Assembly (NCBI GenBank): GCA_002348045.1
Contig: DDYO01000308.1
Span: forward strand, 1 to 10,258
Direction of reading: 5' to 3'
DNA from: Anaerolineales bacterium UBA2232
Lineage (GTDB): Bacteria; Chloroflexota; Anaerolineae; UBA2200
DNA: 10,258 nt
Shown: piece after piece, positions 1 to 7,211 of the stretch
Position numbering within the stretch: position 1 is the first letter of the stretch
How the letters are laid out: the number at the start of each line of letters is the position of its first letter
The notes under the pieces: model-generated
Told to the model about the DNA's origin: nothing
Database searches by the model: none
What the model saw: the letters and a program-made list of their open reading frames with translations, nothing else
Program-made: the position numbers and the translations under genes

Positions 1-3000
1 CTGAGTCGGGCCGCGACCGAAGGCGCGATTGACCAGCCCGCCGATGACACCTGCAATGGGACCGATGCCGGGGATCATGCTGGCGATGCCCGCGATTTTG
101 TTGATGCTCGAGTTGACTTGGTAACCACCCGACAGCGTCTTCGAGATGTTGTAGCCAGCCAAGCCGTTAGCAAAGCTGCCCGCGATCAGGCCCGCAGCCT
201 GCGCGCCGCCGGCCTGTGCCGCAGCCGTGGCAGAGGCCATGGAACCAGTGCTCATCATGCCGCCCGCAAACCCCGCCACAGTGGCATTGCCCGCAAACAG
301 AGCACCCTCGCCCACCAACTGGGCGAGCTGCAGACCACCCTGCAGGCCAGCGTTAAGGCCACCAGACACCATTTCGTACAGATTTCCCAGGGAGCTCGCA
401 GTGCCCATCAGATTGCCTCCTGAGGCCGCCCCGTTGGCACCCTGAATCATGTTCGTGATCGCGCCGGTGATCGGGCTTATCACAGCCTGGATGATCATTC
501 TGAACGGCTTGCGCAGGAGCTCTTCGCGTAGGTAGTCACCAACCTTCTTGGCGCCCTCGGAGCCTCCTACCATCAGGGCGTCTGCTAAAACGCCACTCGT
601 GGCATCAAACACTTTCTGGAACTCGTTTTTGGTGGTGGTGGCCGCCTGCACGTCGGCCTGAGCCAGTGTGAAGTTACGCTTTTGGGCTGCAACCCTGAAT
701 GCCTCAAGGTACTTCAGGCCTGCCTGTTGCGCTGGGTAGCCAATGTCGTCCACTGCGCCATCTGCCTGAAGTTTGCGAAGACGGGCCAGCTCAGTTTCCA
801 GTACAACCTCCGCCTCCTTGGCTGCGAGGGTGTAATCGAGCTCAGCGGCTTTCACCACAGCCAGGCGCTCAACCTCAGCCCGCTGGGCAACAGTCAGATT
901 GACGCCGATGAGCGCAAGTTCGTTCTGCTGTTTGTTTAGGCTCAGCTCCTCGCGCTGCGCCGCATACTCTAGGTCGCGAGCAGCCTTCTCATGGTTGGCG
1001 ATATCGAGCGCAATCTTGGCGGCAGCGCTACGATTGGAGTCTATCTCCGCGAGGTTAGCGGCGGTTGCGGTGAGCTCCTTCTTGATGTCAAGCTCTGCCA
1101 CGGTCGTGTTGAAGGTCTCACGAGCAGCTTTCTTAGCGTCATCTGTCGACTTCTTGTCAAGGATTACCGACTGCGCTGCCTTACCTGCAGCCAGGCGGTC
1201 GAGCACATACTGCGACTCAGCCTTGGCCAGTTCGTGAGCACGCACGGACGCCGACTCCAGTTCCGTCGAGAACCCCCGCACAGCAGCATTGCGTTTATTT
1301 ACGGCGTCGGTATTAGCAAACTCCTTGTCGGCGTTGGCTTGTGCAAGCTTTAGCAAACTGATGTAGCTCGTCAGAGCCTTGGTGGACTCTTGGACTTCTG
1401 TATGGAGCTTGGTAGCCTGTTCGAAGCCTTTGCCTCCAGTAGCCACTTCGCGAGAGGCCTTAGCAGCTGCCGCAGCCTCCAGGGCATCCTTCACGGCTAG
1501 GTTCTTCACTCTGCGCACATTCTCATCGAACGCGTTCTCGACCCTGACCTGATCGATTACCGCATCGGCCACTCGCCCCCGCATCTCGGCTAGTTTCTTG
1601 TCCAGCATCGCAGCCTGCGCCACATCCGCCCCGGAATCCCCAAGAGCTGCTCGGGCTGCCAGCAACCGGTCCTTTCCAAGCTGCAGGTTTGCTCGGCTTT
1701 GCTGGTGCATGGCCATCAGGTCCTGACGTGCCAAGGCCATGCGAGTCGCCGCGTCCATGGTCTCCTGCGTCGTACCCTCGCGGCGTTGACGCATCTGCTC
1801 CTCGAGCCTCTTCGCCTCTGCATCCAGACCCTTCATCGTGGCGTCGAAAGACGCCTGTCGGGCTTCCTGTGCCTTCTGGCTTGCCTTCGCCGTGTCGTCG
1901 CTCATCATCCACATCGCAGCGCCTACTGCGGCGGCCGCCAAAGTGATTGGCCAGAAAGCCGCGGCTACCGCTGCGAGGCTTGGAAGCGACCCTGCGGCCA
2001 GTGCGCCAATCGCCACGCCCAGCGGGGGCAGCACAACAGTCGCAGCAGCCACGGCTATCCTGAACGCGGCCATAGCCCCAGTGCCTACAGCCAATCCTGT
2101 AGCGATGCTGGCAATCACGTTGATGTTTCTGGTGATAAACCCGACAAAATCCGCCAGTCCTTCCACGAGGGACTTCAGAGCCCCTCTGAACTCCTCGGAG
2201 TTGAGAGCATCCCTAAGGCTTGAGGCTATAAGTAGTATCGATGGCTGCGCAGCCTGGAATGCCTCGATCAGCGCGGCCTGCATGGCGTTGCCAACTGACT
2301 TGATCTGGTTTTGCGCAGTCAGGGCCATGCCGATCGAGGCCATCGCCACGAACCCGGGGGCATCCGCGAGCTGCTCCTGAATGCTCTGAAACACAGACTT
2401 GATGTCACCGCCTGTCTCCCGCACCTTCGTGACCATCGCGGTCAGCCCTGCAGACAGCGCCTTGGTGCCCCTCTCATTGCCCATGGCTTGGAGGATATTG
2501 AGCTGGGCTTCGTAGCTGTACTTGGACAGTGCCCCAGAAAGCTCCCCAAGAATCACGCTCAGACCCTTGACCGACTTGGTTTGGTTGTCGATGATCGACA
2601 CGTTCAGGGTGTCGCGAATAACCTTCTTGGCCTTCTCGGACGAGCCGATCAGCTCGTTGTACATCTGGCGCATGGCCGTGCCGGCCGCCGAACCCCGGAT
2701 ACCCACCTGTGCCAACAATGCCAAGGTGGTCGATGCGTCGGTAATGGAGACCCCGAATTGTTGCGCCACGGTCGATGCCAGGCGGAATGCCTGGGTCATA
2801 TCCGTCACGGAGGACATGGAAACCGCGGCAGCCTTCGCGACAACATCGCCTACTGTGCTGAACCCTGTGGAGGTGTAGCCGAAGGCTGTGGAGATGGCGG
2901 TGAGCCCCTCAGCGGCCTCCTTGAGGTCCATCTCCCCCACAACCGCAAAATTCAGCACAGGCTTCAGCGCTGTCATCTGCTCCCTGGCGTCCAGACCCGC

Positions 3001-4104
3001 CAATGCAAGGGTCTTCAGGGCCTCCGCAACCTCCTGCGGGCCGTAGCGACCAGTAGAGCCGACGCTGAGGGCCTCTCTGGCCAGCATTTGCATATCTGCA
3101 GCCGTGGCTCCGCTAAGCTCACCGAGAGTGCGCAGGGTGTTCTCAAACTCAGCCCCAGACCTGACAGACTTGACAAGCGCATTGGATATCGCCGCGCCGG
3201 CCATCAGTGGTACGAGGTTACCCCAGGTCAACCACATTGCGTTGAACCCTGACGCAAGGCCTCGCGCGGCTGAGTGGCCGTCGCGCATGGTTGCGTTCAG
3301 CTCGGAGTTTGCCTTATGGAACTTGCCGGCTTTAGCGACACCCTCCATATGGGCGCTGCCCAAGGCCTTGGTCGCGGATGCGAGTTCCACCACCGTCCGA
3401 TTATCCGCGCCTCCGACGATGGAGTACGGCCCCACTGGTCGTGTCATCGCCTTGGCTACCTGCGCCATATCCGCAGACTGCCTCAGCAGCTGCGCCTTGA
3501 TCTGTGCCGTGGCCCGATCCATCTCCTCCCGGCTGGGCAGCCCGAAGAGCGCCCGGGTGTCGTTCTCCGACATGCGCGTGGCAGATTTTGTCCGCAGCAT
3601 CCCGTCGTGGAGACCCGCCTTAACGTCGGCGCCGACGTTGACGCCCCACGCCTTGAAGTCGGCAATGTCCCTCACGCTGAATTTGGTGCCGGCCCTCAGG
3701 GCCTCCTCATAGGACTTCTGGAGCCAGAGGGCCTGAGCTTTGACAATACTTGCGTTTTCGGCGGCCCCCGACTTAAGGCCATCCCCGATTCCCTTGGAGA
3801 GGTTCTTGCCTGCGGTCTGCCCGGACTTGGCCAGGTTTTTGGCAAGTGTGTCAACCGAGGACTCGGTATTCTTCCTGACCGTGTCCACTGCTGCGGTCCA
3901 GCCCGACAGTGCCGCCTTGAGCTGCTCCAACGCAGGCGTCGCCTTTTTCGGCAGCGCCTTCATCACCTCATCGATCGATGTAGAGATTTGCGCGGCTACG
4001 ATCTTGAGCTGCGCTACCCCAGTCTCGGCGTCCCTAATCCCCTTCCCATCGAAGGTTGTGGACGCGTGTAGGTTAGGTCCGCCGGACTCGTTTGTGGAGC
4101 TCAT
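1..4104 (-). CDS. Tail tape measure protein, 3' end beyond the window
   Basis: The frame opens with ATG at 4104 and has no stop down to base 1, giving at least 1368 residues. Tape measure proteins set tail length, fill the tube lumen and help eject DNA. Residues about 319-487 match the TP901-type tape measure core: an EFENTLRTLGELSG-like start, repeated Ala/Ser-rich helices, and an end near MRQMYNELIG. Residues about 653-733 are a long hydrophobic Ala/Gly/Val stretch with possible membrane segments; a shorter one lies near 289-306. Residues about 734-1167 are charged, Ala/Lys/Glu-rich and probably coiled coil. Residues about 1199-1219 (KPFRMIIQAVISPITGAI) resemble the C-terminal part of lambda-H-type proteins, followed by a Gly/Ala-rich tail. 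The start overlaps the chaperone stop as ATGA and has no clear Shine-Dalgarno sequence, so translation is probably coupled. At the usual 0.15 nm per residue this implies a tail of roughly 200 nm or more (inference). Confidence 0.93.
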   Translation of the reverse strand, partial: MSSTNESGGPNLHASTTFDGKGIRDAETGVAQLKIVAAQISTSIDEVMKALPKKATPALEQLKAALSGWTAAVDTVRKNTESSVDTLAKNLAKSGQTAGKNLSKGIGDGLKSGAAENASIVKAQALWLQKSYEEALRAGTKFSVRDIADFKAWGVNVGADVKAGLHDGMLRTKSATRMSENDTRALFGLPSREEMDRATAQIKAQLLRQSADMAQVAKAMTRPVGPYSIVGGADNRTVVELASATKALGSAHMEGVAKAGKFHKANSELNATMRDGHSAARGLASGFNAMWLTWGNLVPLMAGAAISNALVKSVRSGAEFENTLRTLGELSGATAADMQMLAREALSVGSTGRYGPQEVAEALKTLALAGLDAREQMTALKPVLNFAVVGEMDLKEAAEGLTAISTAFGYTSTGFSTVGDVVAKAAAVSMSSVTDMTQAFRLASTVAQQFGVSITDASTTLALLAQVGIRGSAAGTAMRQMYNELIGSSEKAKKVIRDTLNVSIIDNQTKSVKGLSVILGELSGALSKYSYEAQLNILQAMGNERGTKALSAGLTAMVTKVRETGGDIKSVFQSIQEQLADAPGFVAMASIGMALTAQNQIKSVGNAMQAALIEAFQAAQPSILLIASSLRDALNSEEFRGALKSLVEGLADFVGFITRNINVIASIATGLAVGTGAMAAFRIAVAAATVVLPPLGVAIGALAAGSLPSLAAVAAAFWPITLAAAAVGAAMWMMSDDTAKASQKAQEARQASFDATMKGLDAEAKRLEEQMRQRREGTTQETMDAATRMALARQDLMAMHQQSRANLQLGKDRLLAARAALGDSGADVAQAAMLDKKLAEMRGRVADAVIDQVRVENAFDENVRRVKNLAVKDALEAAAAAKASREVATGGKGFEQATKLHTEVQESTKALTSYISLLKLAQANADKEFANTDAVNKRNAAVRGFSTELESASVRAHELAKAESQYVLDRLAAGKAAQSVILDKKSTDDAKKAARETFNTTVAELDIKKELTATAANLAEIDSNRSAAAKIALDIANHEKAARDLEYAAQREELSLNKQQNELALIGVNLTVAQRAEVERLAVVKAAELDYTLAAKEAEVVLETELARLRKLQADGAVDDIGYPAQQAGLKYLEAFRVAAQKRNFTLAQADVQAATTTKNEFQKVFDATSGVLADALMVGGSEGAKKVGDYLREELLRKPFRMIIQAVISPITGAITNMIQGANGAASGGNLMGTASSLGNLYEMVSGGLNAGLQGGLQLAQLVGEGALFAGNATVAGFAGGMMSTGSMASATAAAQAGGAQAAGLIAGSFANGLAGYNISKTLSGGYQVNSSINKIAGIASMIPGIGPIAGVIGGLVNRAFGRGPTQ

Positions 4105-4834
4105 GACTTGGGTTTTGTGGCTTTATCGGACTGAAATGAAAGGTACGTCTGGTCAAGTTTTTGCATCAGACGCAGATACTTGGACTTGTCGCCGATATAC
4201 GCAATCCCCCCCATCGTCACAAGGCTCAAAATCTCTGACACCTGCAGTGGGTTGGCGGCACTCATGCCATAGGTTCTGGCGCTATTCAGGATGAAAAAAG
4301 CCTCCCTGAAGGGGAGGTCTTCCCTCTTCAGGGTCGGTCGCTCAAGCATGGGTCTGGCTTTGATGCCAGTTGCTTTTTCGCGCGCCTTGAATGCCTTGAC
4401 TGAGGAACCCCATTTGAGGTTCCACAGCAGGTCGGCGCTTAAGCGTTTCCCTGAGCTTCCTCTTCCTTCACGCGGAAGGATTCAAGCTTTCCGGCGATGC
4501 CTGCGATGCGTTCGCGGAAGCCCTTGACGGACAGCGCCTTCATGGCGTTGGTCTTGGAGTAGGCCAACTCCTCGCCCTTCATGCTCATACCCTTCCAGCC
4601 CAGCAGAATGGTCTCCGCCATGGTCTCGATGATCAGGTCGGTGACGAGCTTCTCGTTCTCATCGCTCTGGTCATCCACGTCGATCTGGGCGTCCTTCATG
4701 CGCTGACGCATGGCCTTGAGGTAGTTGGCGTTGCCCGTGCGGGCGACCAGCACCTTGGTCTTCTTGTCCAGCGGGAACCAGCGGCCCTCCAGCTCAGCGG
4801 TTTCGTCGGTGGCGTATTGCTCGAAAATGTCCAT
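4101..4834 (-). CDS. Tail assembly chaperone fusion (GT-type) made by -1 frameshift
   Basis: Predicted product of join 4834..4445 with 4445..4101, base 4445 being read twice. Ribosomes slip -1 at the heptamer GGGAAAC, so 130 residues of the first frame are followed by 114 residues of the second, 244 in total. In lambda and many siphophages the shorter G-type protein and the rarer GT fusion coat the tape measure protein, and the T part recruits tail tube subunits. The second frame is open from the heptamer on and begins RLSADLLWNLKWGSS, a Trp/Leu-rich opening plausible for a T domain. Its first ATG, at 4349, comes 32 codons later and lacks a ribosome binding site, so independent translation is unlikely. 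Position between tube and tape measure genes is the conserved place for this pair. The family call rests on context and the slip site, not on strong sequence recognition. Confidence 0.85.
4404..4423 (-). promoter_or_regulatory. Hairpin downstream of the slippery site
   Basis: Minus-strand GGAACCTC and GGGGTTCC can form an 8-bp stem with one T-G wobble around an AAAT loop. It begins 21 bases after the heptamer, farther than the 5-9 bases typical of strong frameshift stimulators, so a stimulating role is possible but uncertain. A short palindrome, CGCTTAAGCG, lies between the two over the stop codon. Confidence 0.4.
4439..4834 (-). CDS. Tail assembly chaperone, unshifted (G-type) product
   Basis: 131 residues starting MDIFEQYATDE and ending EEAQGNA before TAA. 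It is a small, acidic, mainly helical protein without membrane segments. An FPLDKKTKVLVARTGNANY segment near residues 20-38 followed by a helical bundle is usual for G-type chaperones of siphophages, which bind the tape measure protein during tail assembly and are absent from the virion. A purine-rich AAAAGAAGAA lies a few bases before the ATG and is a modest ribosome binding site. The frame ends two codons after the slippery heptamer, so most ribosomes should terminate here and a minority should continue into the fusion. The family is assigned from gene order, size and the frameshift signal. Confidence 0.88.
   Translation of the reverse strand: MDIFEQYATDETAELEGRWFPLDKKTKVLVARTGNANYLKAMRQRMKDAQIDVDDQSDENEKLVTDLIIETMAETILLGWKGMSMKGEELAYSKTNAMKALSVKGFRERIAGIAGKLESFRVKEEEAQGNA
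4445..4451 (-). promoter_or_regulatory. -1 ribosomal frameshift slippery heptamer GGGAAAC
   Basis: On the minus strand the frame-0 codons are CAG GGA AAC GCT TAA, so G GGA AAC has the X XXY YYZ form needed for simultaneous -1 slippage (to GGG AAA). It lies only two codons before the zero-frame stop. The -1 frame is then open for 114 codons up to the tape measure start. Slippery sequences of this class are well established in siphophage chaperone genes. Confidence 0.88.
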
Positions 4835-4866
4835 GGGGATTCTTCTTTTCTTTCAGGGGTTGAAAT

Positions 4867-4882
4867 GGGCCTCTTTGGGCCC
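4867..4882 (-). terminator. Second small hairpin between tube and chaperone genes
   Basis: GGGCC and GGCCC flank a six-base loop (5-bp stem), a few bases downstream of the stronger hairpin and before ATTTC. It is short and may arise by chance in GC-rich DNA, but the tandem arrangement is worth recording. Confidence 0.3.
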
Positions 4883-4893
4883 CGCTTACTTCT

Positions 4894-4913
4894 CGGGAGG
4901 GTTGCCCCTCCCG
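4894..4913 (-). terminator. Strong GCAA-loop hairpin after the tail tube gene
   Basis: Ten bases after the tube gene stop, CGGGAGGG and CCCTCCCG form a perfect 8-bp GC-rich stem closed by a GCAA (GNRA-type) loop. It is followed on the minus strand by AGAAGTAAGC, not a T-tract, so it is not a textbook intrinsic terminator. It could act as a partial terminator, an RNA-processing or 3'-end stabilising element that lowers expression of the chaperone and tape measure genes relative to the tube gene. Confidence 0.55.
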
Positions 4914-4923
4914 ATCAGATTTG

Positions 4924-6150
4924 TTACGCGGCGATAGCGCGCGTGATGCGGATGCCACGGTTGGCTGTCGCGTCGTAGAAGGCGTCGAAGGGCAGCGACA
5001 ACATCACGTCGTCCCGGCCAGACAGGTTCAGACCACCGTCCTTGAACTTGATCTTGGCAAAGTCGAACATGTAGCCGTTGCCTGCAGCGTCCGCCATGCC
5101 CACCGAGAGGCTGGTGGAGGTGCCAGCAAGCCACTTCTGGTAGTAGGCTGCGTCTTCGAGGTAAACCTCCAGCGTGCCGCTCAGGCCCAGCTCGCCAAGG
5201 CCCACACCCACGGTGCCAAACACGCCAAGCGCCTTTTGCGCGCGGGCGTTGTTGTTGACGTTGAGCTTGAGGCTCTTGATGAACGATGTGGCGCCCAGGA
5301 TGCTGGTGCCGTTCTCATAGATCGCGCCGATGTCGCTCACGCTGTTCATCACCTCGAGCGCCTGCGAAGCCACCGGAGAGCCCGGCAGCAAGGTCGCGCC
5401 TTGGATGGAGTGGCCGCGGCCGATGAAGCCGAAAGAGCCCTTGGCGATTGCGCCCACGTCCAGGTTCAGGTCGAACGTGTTCACCTGCATGCCTGTGAAC
5501 GTCAGGAACTGGTTGATGTCCGTCAGCGCGTACTCCATGGCGAAGCTGCCGAAGGTGGAGCCGTTCGAGATGGACGACTGGCTGATCTTGTAGCCGGTGC
5601 CGAGGGAGCCGATGCCCGGAGCCGCGATAGGCGTGCTGGCGTCCAGCGTGATCACAGTCGCCGTGGTGCTCAGCACCTTGAACCACTTGTCAGCAAAGTA
5701 GTCCTTGACCGCCTGAGTCGCGCCAACCGGTGCGATCACCTTGAACCAGGAGCCCACGGCCAGATTTGTGAAGATGTCCACACCGGTGGTGGCAGCGCCG
5801 GCCGTGAGCGTGCTTGACGTGGTGGTCAGGGAGGTCGGAATGACGGCGCTGAGACCCAGGGTGCCGAAGTGGGTGAAGCCTGATTGACCCATCAGGTTGG
5901 CCAGGAAGGGGTCGTACTCCTTGCCCGAGAGCTCGAAGTTGAAGCCGCCGTCGATGTTCAAGTCGGTGTTGGTGGAACCCGTCGAGAGTCGATCGGCCCG
6001 GATTTCCTCGGACTTGACAGCGGAAATGGCCGCCTTCATGGTGGGGCCGGTCTGGCGCAGATTGACAGCATTCCCAGAGCCTGGGATAACGCCCGCCGTG
6101 ACTTCATGAATGTAGCGTAATTGCCCGAAGGCGTTGGATGCGTATGCCAT
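4924..6150 (-). CDS. Major tail tube protein
   Basis: 408 residues; its hexameric rings would stack around the tape measure protein to form the tail tube. The N-terminal part (about 15-90) has the pattern of the phage tail tube family with a HEVTAGVIPGSG start, a SEEIRADR segment and an FNFELSGKEYD strand. Residues about 198-245 (GSFAMEYALTDINQFLTFTG, then a GAIAKGSFGFIGR strand) and 295-395 (NNNARAQKALG, GTLEVYLEDAAYYQKW, ending SLPFDAFYDA) repeat the beta-rich family pattern. Residues about 105-190 form a Thr/Ser/Ala-rich inserted beta region, which explains the length. The start is chosen for its AAGGA ribosome binding site a few bases before ATG. It follows the tail terminator gene after an 80-base gap and precedes the chaperone genes, as in most siphophages. 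No sheath gene accompanies it. Confidence 0.92.
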   Translation of the reverse strand: MAYASNAFGQLRYIHEVTAGVIPGSGNAVNLRQTGPTMKAAISAVKSEEIRADRLSTGSTNTDLNIDGGFNFELSGKEYDPFLANLMGQSGFTHFGTLGLSAVIPTSLTTTSSTLTAGAATTGVDIFTNLAVGSWFKVIAPVGATQAVKDYFADKWFKVLSTTATVITLDASTPIAAPGIGSLGTGYKISQSSISNGSTFGSFAMEYALTDINQFLTFTGMQVNTFDLNLDVGAIAKGSFGFIGRGHSIQGATLLPGSPVASQALEVMNSVSDIGAIYENGTSILGATSFIKSLKLNVNNNARAQKALGVFGTVGVGLGELGLSGTLEVYLEDAAYYQKWLAGTSTSLSVGMADAAGNGYMFDFAKIKFKDGGLNLSGRDDVMLSLPFDAFYDATANRGIRITRAIAA

Positions 6151-6231
6151 GGATTTTCCTTATGTTCTTCTTGTTGTAGGAAGGATGCGCGAGATACTGG
6201 GGGAACATTTCCGAAAAGTAAATCCCCCGGG

Positions 6232-6633
6232 TTATCCAAGCGTGAAGGGAATGAAGATGCCCGCCTTGTGCCAGCCTCTGACGTTGGTGGGCACGGTAGG
6301 TTGAGGTGCTTCAAGCACCCCTGCACCCAGTCTGCGCGCCTGCAGGTACTCCCCAAGGGAGTCGATGACGCTGTCTGGCGCGTCGGTACCCTCGCCCGTG
6401 CGGTAGTAGCACATGGCCGCGATGGCACCGGTCTTGCGTGTGCGTACAGGCTTTCCGATGGACGCCACCGTGCCGCCGTACCAGCGCAGCTCCACGTCGA
6501 GCCAGATGGTGCCAATCTTGTCTTCGTCGGGCGTGGGCCCGTTCTCGTAAAGCACCGGCAACGTGGGGAAGTTGGCGGCCGCCCAGGTCTGGACTTCGCC
6601 GAATACGGCGGCTCTGAATTCTTTGGGGGTCAT
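6232..6633 (-). CDS. Tail terminator protein
   Basis: 133 residues starting MTPKEFRAAVFGEV. It probably caps the tail tube at the head-proximal end and helps join tail to head, as lambda gpU does. Seen in the sequence: an N-terminal helix, then LYENGPTPDEDKIGTIWLDV (about 29-46), the beta-strand pattern with a Pro/Asp loop typical of small terminator proteins, a Tyr/Cys strand (AAMCYYRTGEGT) and a C-terminal helix DSLGEYLQARRLG, ending in a beta strand. The frame is open 14 codons farther upstream, but the ATG at 6633 is preferred because it overlaps the preceding gene's stop as TGATG and gives the usual length. Assignment rests on this pattern and on position just before the tail tube gene. 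Confidence 0.8.
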   Translation of the reverse strand: MTPKEFRAAVFGEVQTWAAANFPTLPVLYENGPTPDEDKIGTIWLDVELRWYGGTVASIGKPVRTRKTGAIAAMCYYRTGEGTDAPDSVIDSLGEYLQARRLGAGVLEAPQPTVPTNVRGWHKAGIFIPFTLG

Positions 6634-7211
6634 CACCAGTCTCCTGTTCCGAATTGGGGCTTGCTGTCGCCCCATCGCCGCATCTTGGTCATTACGAAGA
6701 GCAGCGACTCCTGCACTGACTCGAACGGCCGGTTCTCCTCGCGCAGCCTGTTGCGCCAGTAGCCCGGCTGCTGAATTGCCTCAAGGTATGCGAAGCCCTC
6801 GTCCGGGTTGTGGGTGTCGCTGTCCCCCGTGGCGCCGTTGGAAATGAACACCGTATCGCCGTAACGGATGGCGTCCTTCTTGGCGCGGTTGCGGTTCCAG
6901 GCGATCTGCATCCACTTACGGTCGCCCTTGCTGCGTAGGTCCTCCGGATTGGTCCCCGAGATGCCTGTCTCAGGAGGATCGAACCATGGGTCGTGGTCAC
7001 CAAGGCTGTCGTCGAAGCTGAAGTCCGGCTGCCCCACGCTGATGTTCCAGTTGGCCACCGCCTTGCCGGTGTACTGCGGGGTCTCGCGCACCACGCGCAG
7101 GAAAATCTCCCACACCATGTCGCGGTACTGCTGCGTGGCCAAACCTCTGACCTGCTTGAGCCAGACGTCAACCCCGTTGTTGAACCCGACCAGATCGGCG
7201 TTGCTCGCCAT
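6633..7211 (-). CDS. HK97 gp10-like neck / tail-completion protein
   Basis: 192 residues starting MASNADLVGFNNGVDVWLKQ. The first 45 residues are a long amphipathic helix, then comes TPQYTGKAVANWNISVGQP (about 45-62). This Thr-Gly plus Asn-Trp-x-x-Ser pattern is the hallmark of HK97 gp10-type proteins, which sit at the head-tail joint and help attach the tail. A mid region rich in Asp, Pro and Trp (about 63-110) is followed by the VFISNGA strand and the AYLEAIQQPG segment, also usual in the family. An in-frame extension to 7415 exists, but it is Arg/Gly/Cys-rich shadow sequence inside the upstream gene. The ATG at 7211 shares a base with that gene's TGA (TGATG), indicating coupled translation. 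Confidence 0.82.
   Translation of the reverse strand: MASNADLVGFNNGVDVWLKQVRGLATQQYRDMVWEIFLRVVRETPQYTGKAVANWNISVGQPDFSFDDSLGDHDPWFDPPETGISGTNPEDLRSKGDRKWMQIAWNRNRAKKDAIRYGDTVFISNGATGDSDTHNPDEGFAYLEAIQQPGYWRNRLREENRPFESVQESLLFVMTKMRRWGDSKPQFGTGDW

Noticed and set aside
1523..1912. 129-codon minus-strand frame
   Set aside because: Out of register with the tape measure frame, Gly/Arg/Asp-rich and without a ribosome binding site.
1699..4071. Several long plus-strand frames opposite the tape measure gene (for example 2311-3252 and 3274-4071)
   Set aside because: They lie wholly inside a continuous minus-strand coding frame with recognisable tape measure features, and their translations have shadow-like composition.
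4101..4349. Stand-alone 82-residue gene
   Set aside because: No ribosome binding site before its ATG, and its frame is open back to the slippery heptamer, so it is the C-terminal part of the frameshift fusion.
4374..4384. A-rich GAAAAAGC run as a second slippery site
   Set aside because: It lies after the zero-frame stop and would only act on ribosomes already in the -1 frame; no alternative open frame is reached that makes sense.
4921..5817. 298-codon plus-strand open frame opposite the tail tube gene
   Set aside because: Antisense shadow with His/Arg/Ala-rich low-complexity sequence; the minus frame has clear tail tube features.
6199..6228. Inverted repeat GGGGGA / TCCCCC in the gap before the tail tube gene
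   Set aside because: Only six base pairs around an 18-base loop without supporting inner pairs; too weak to call.
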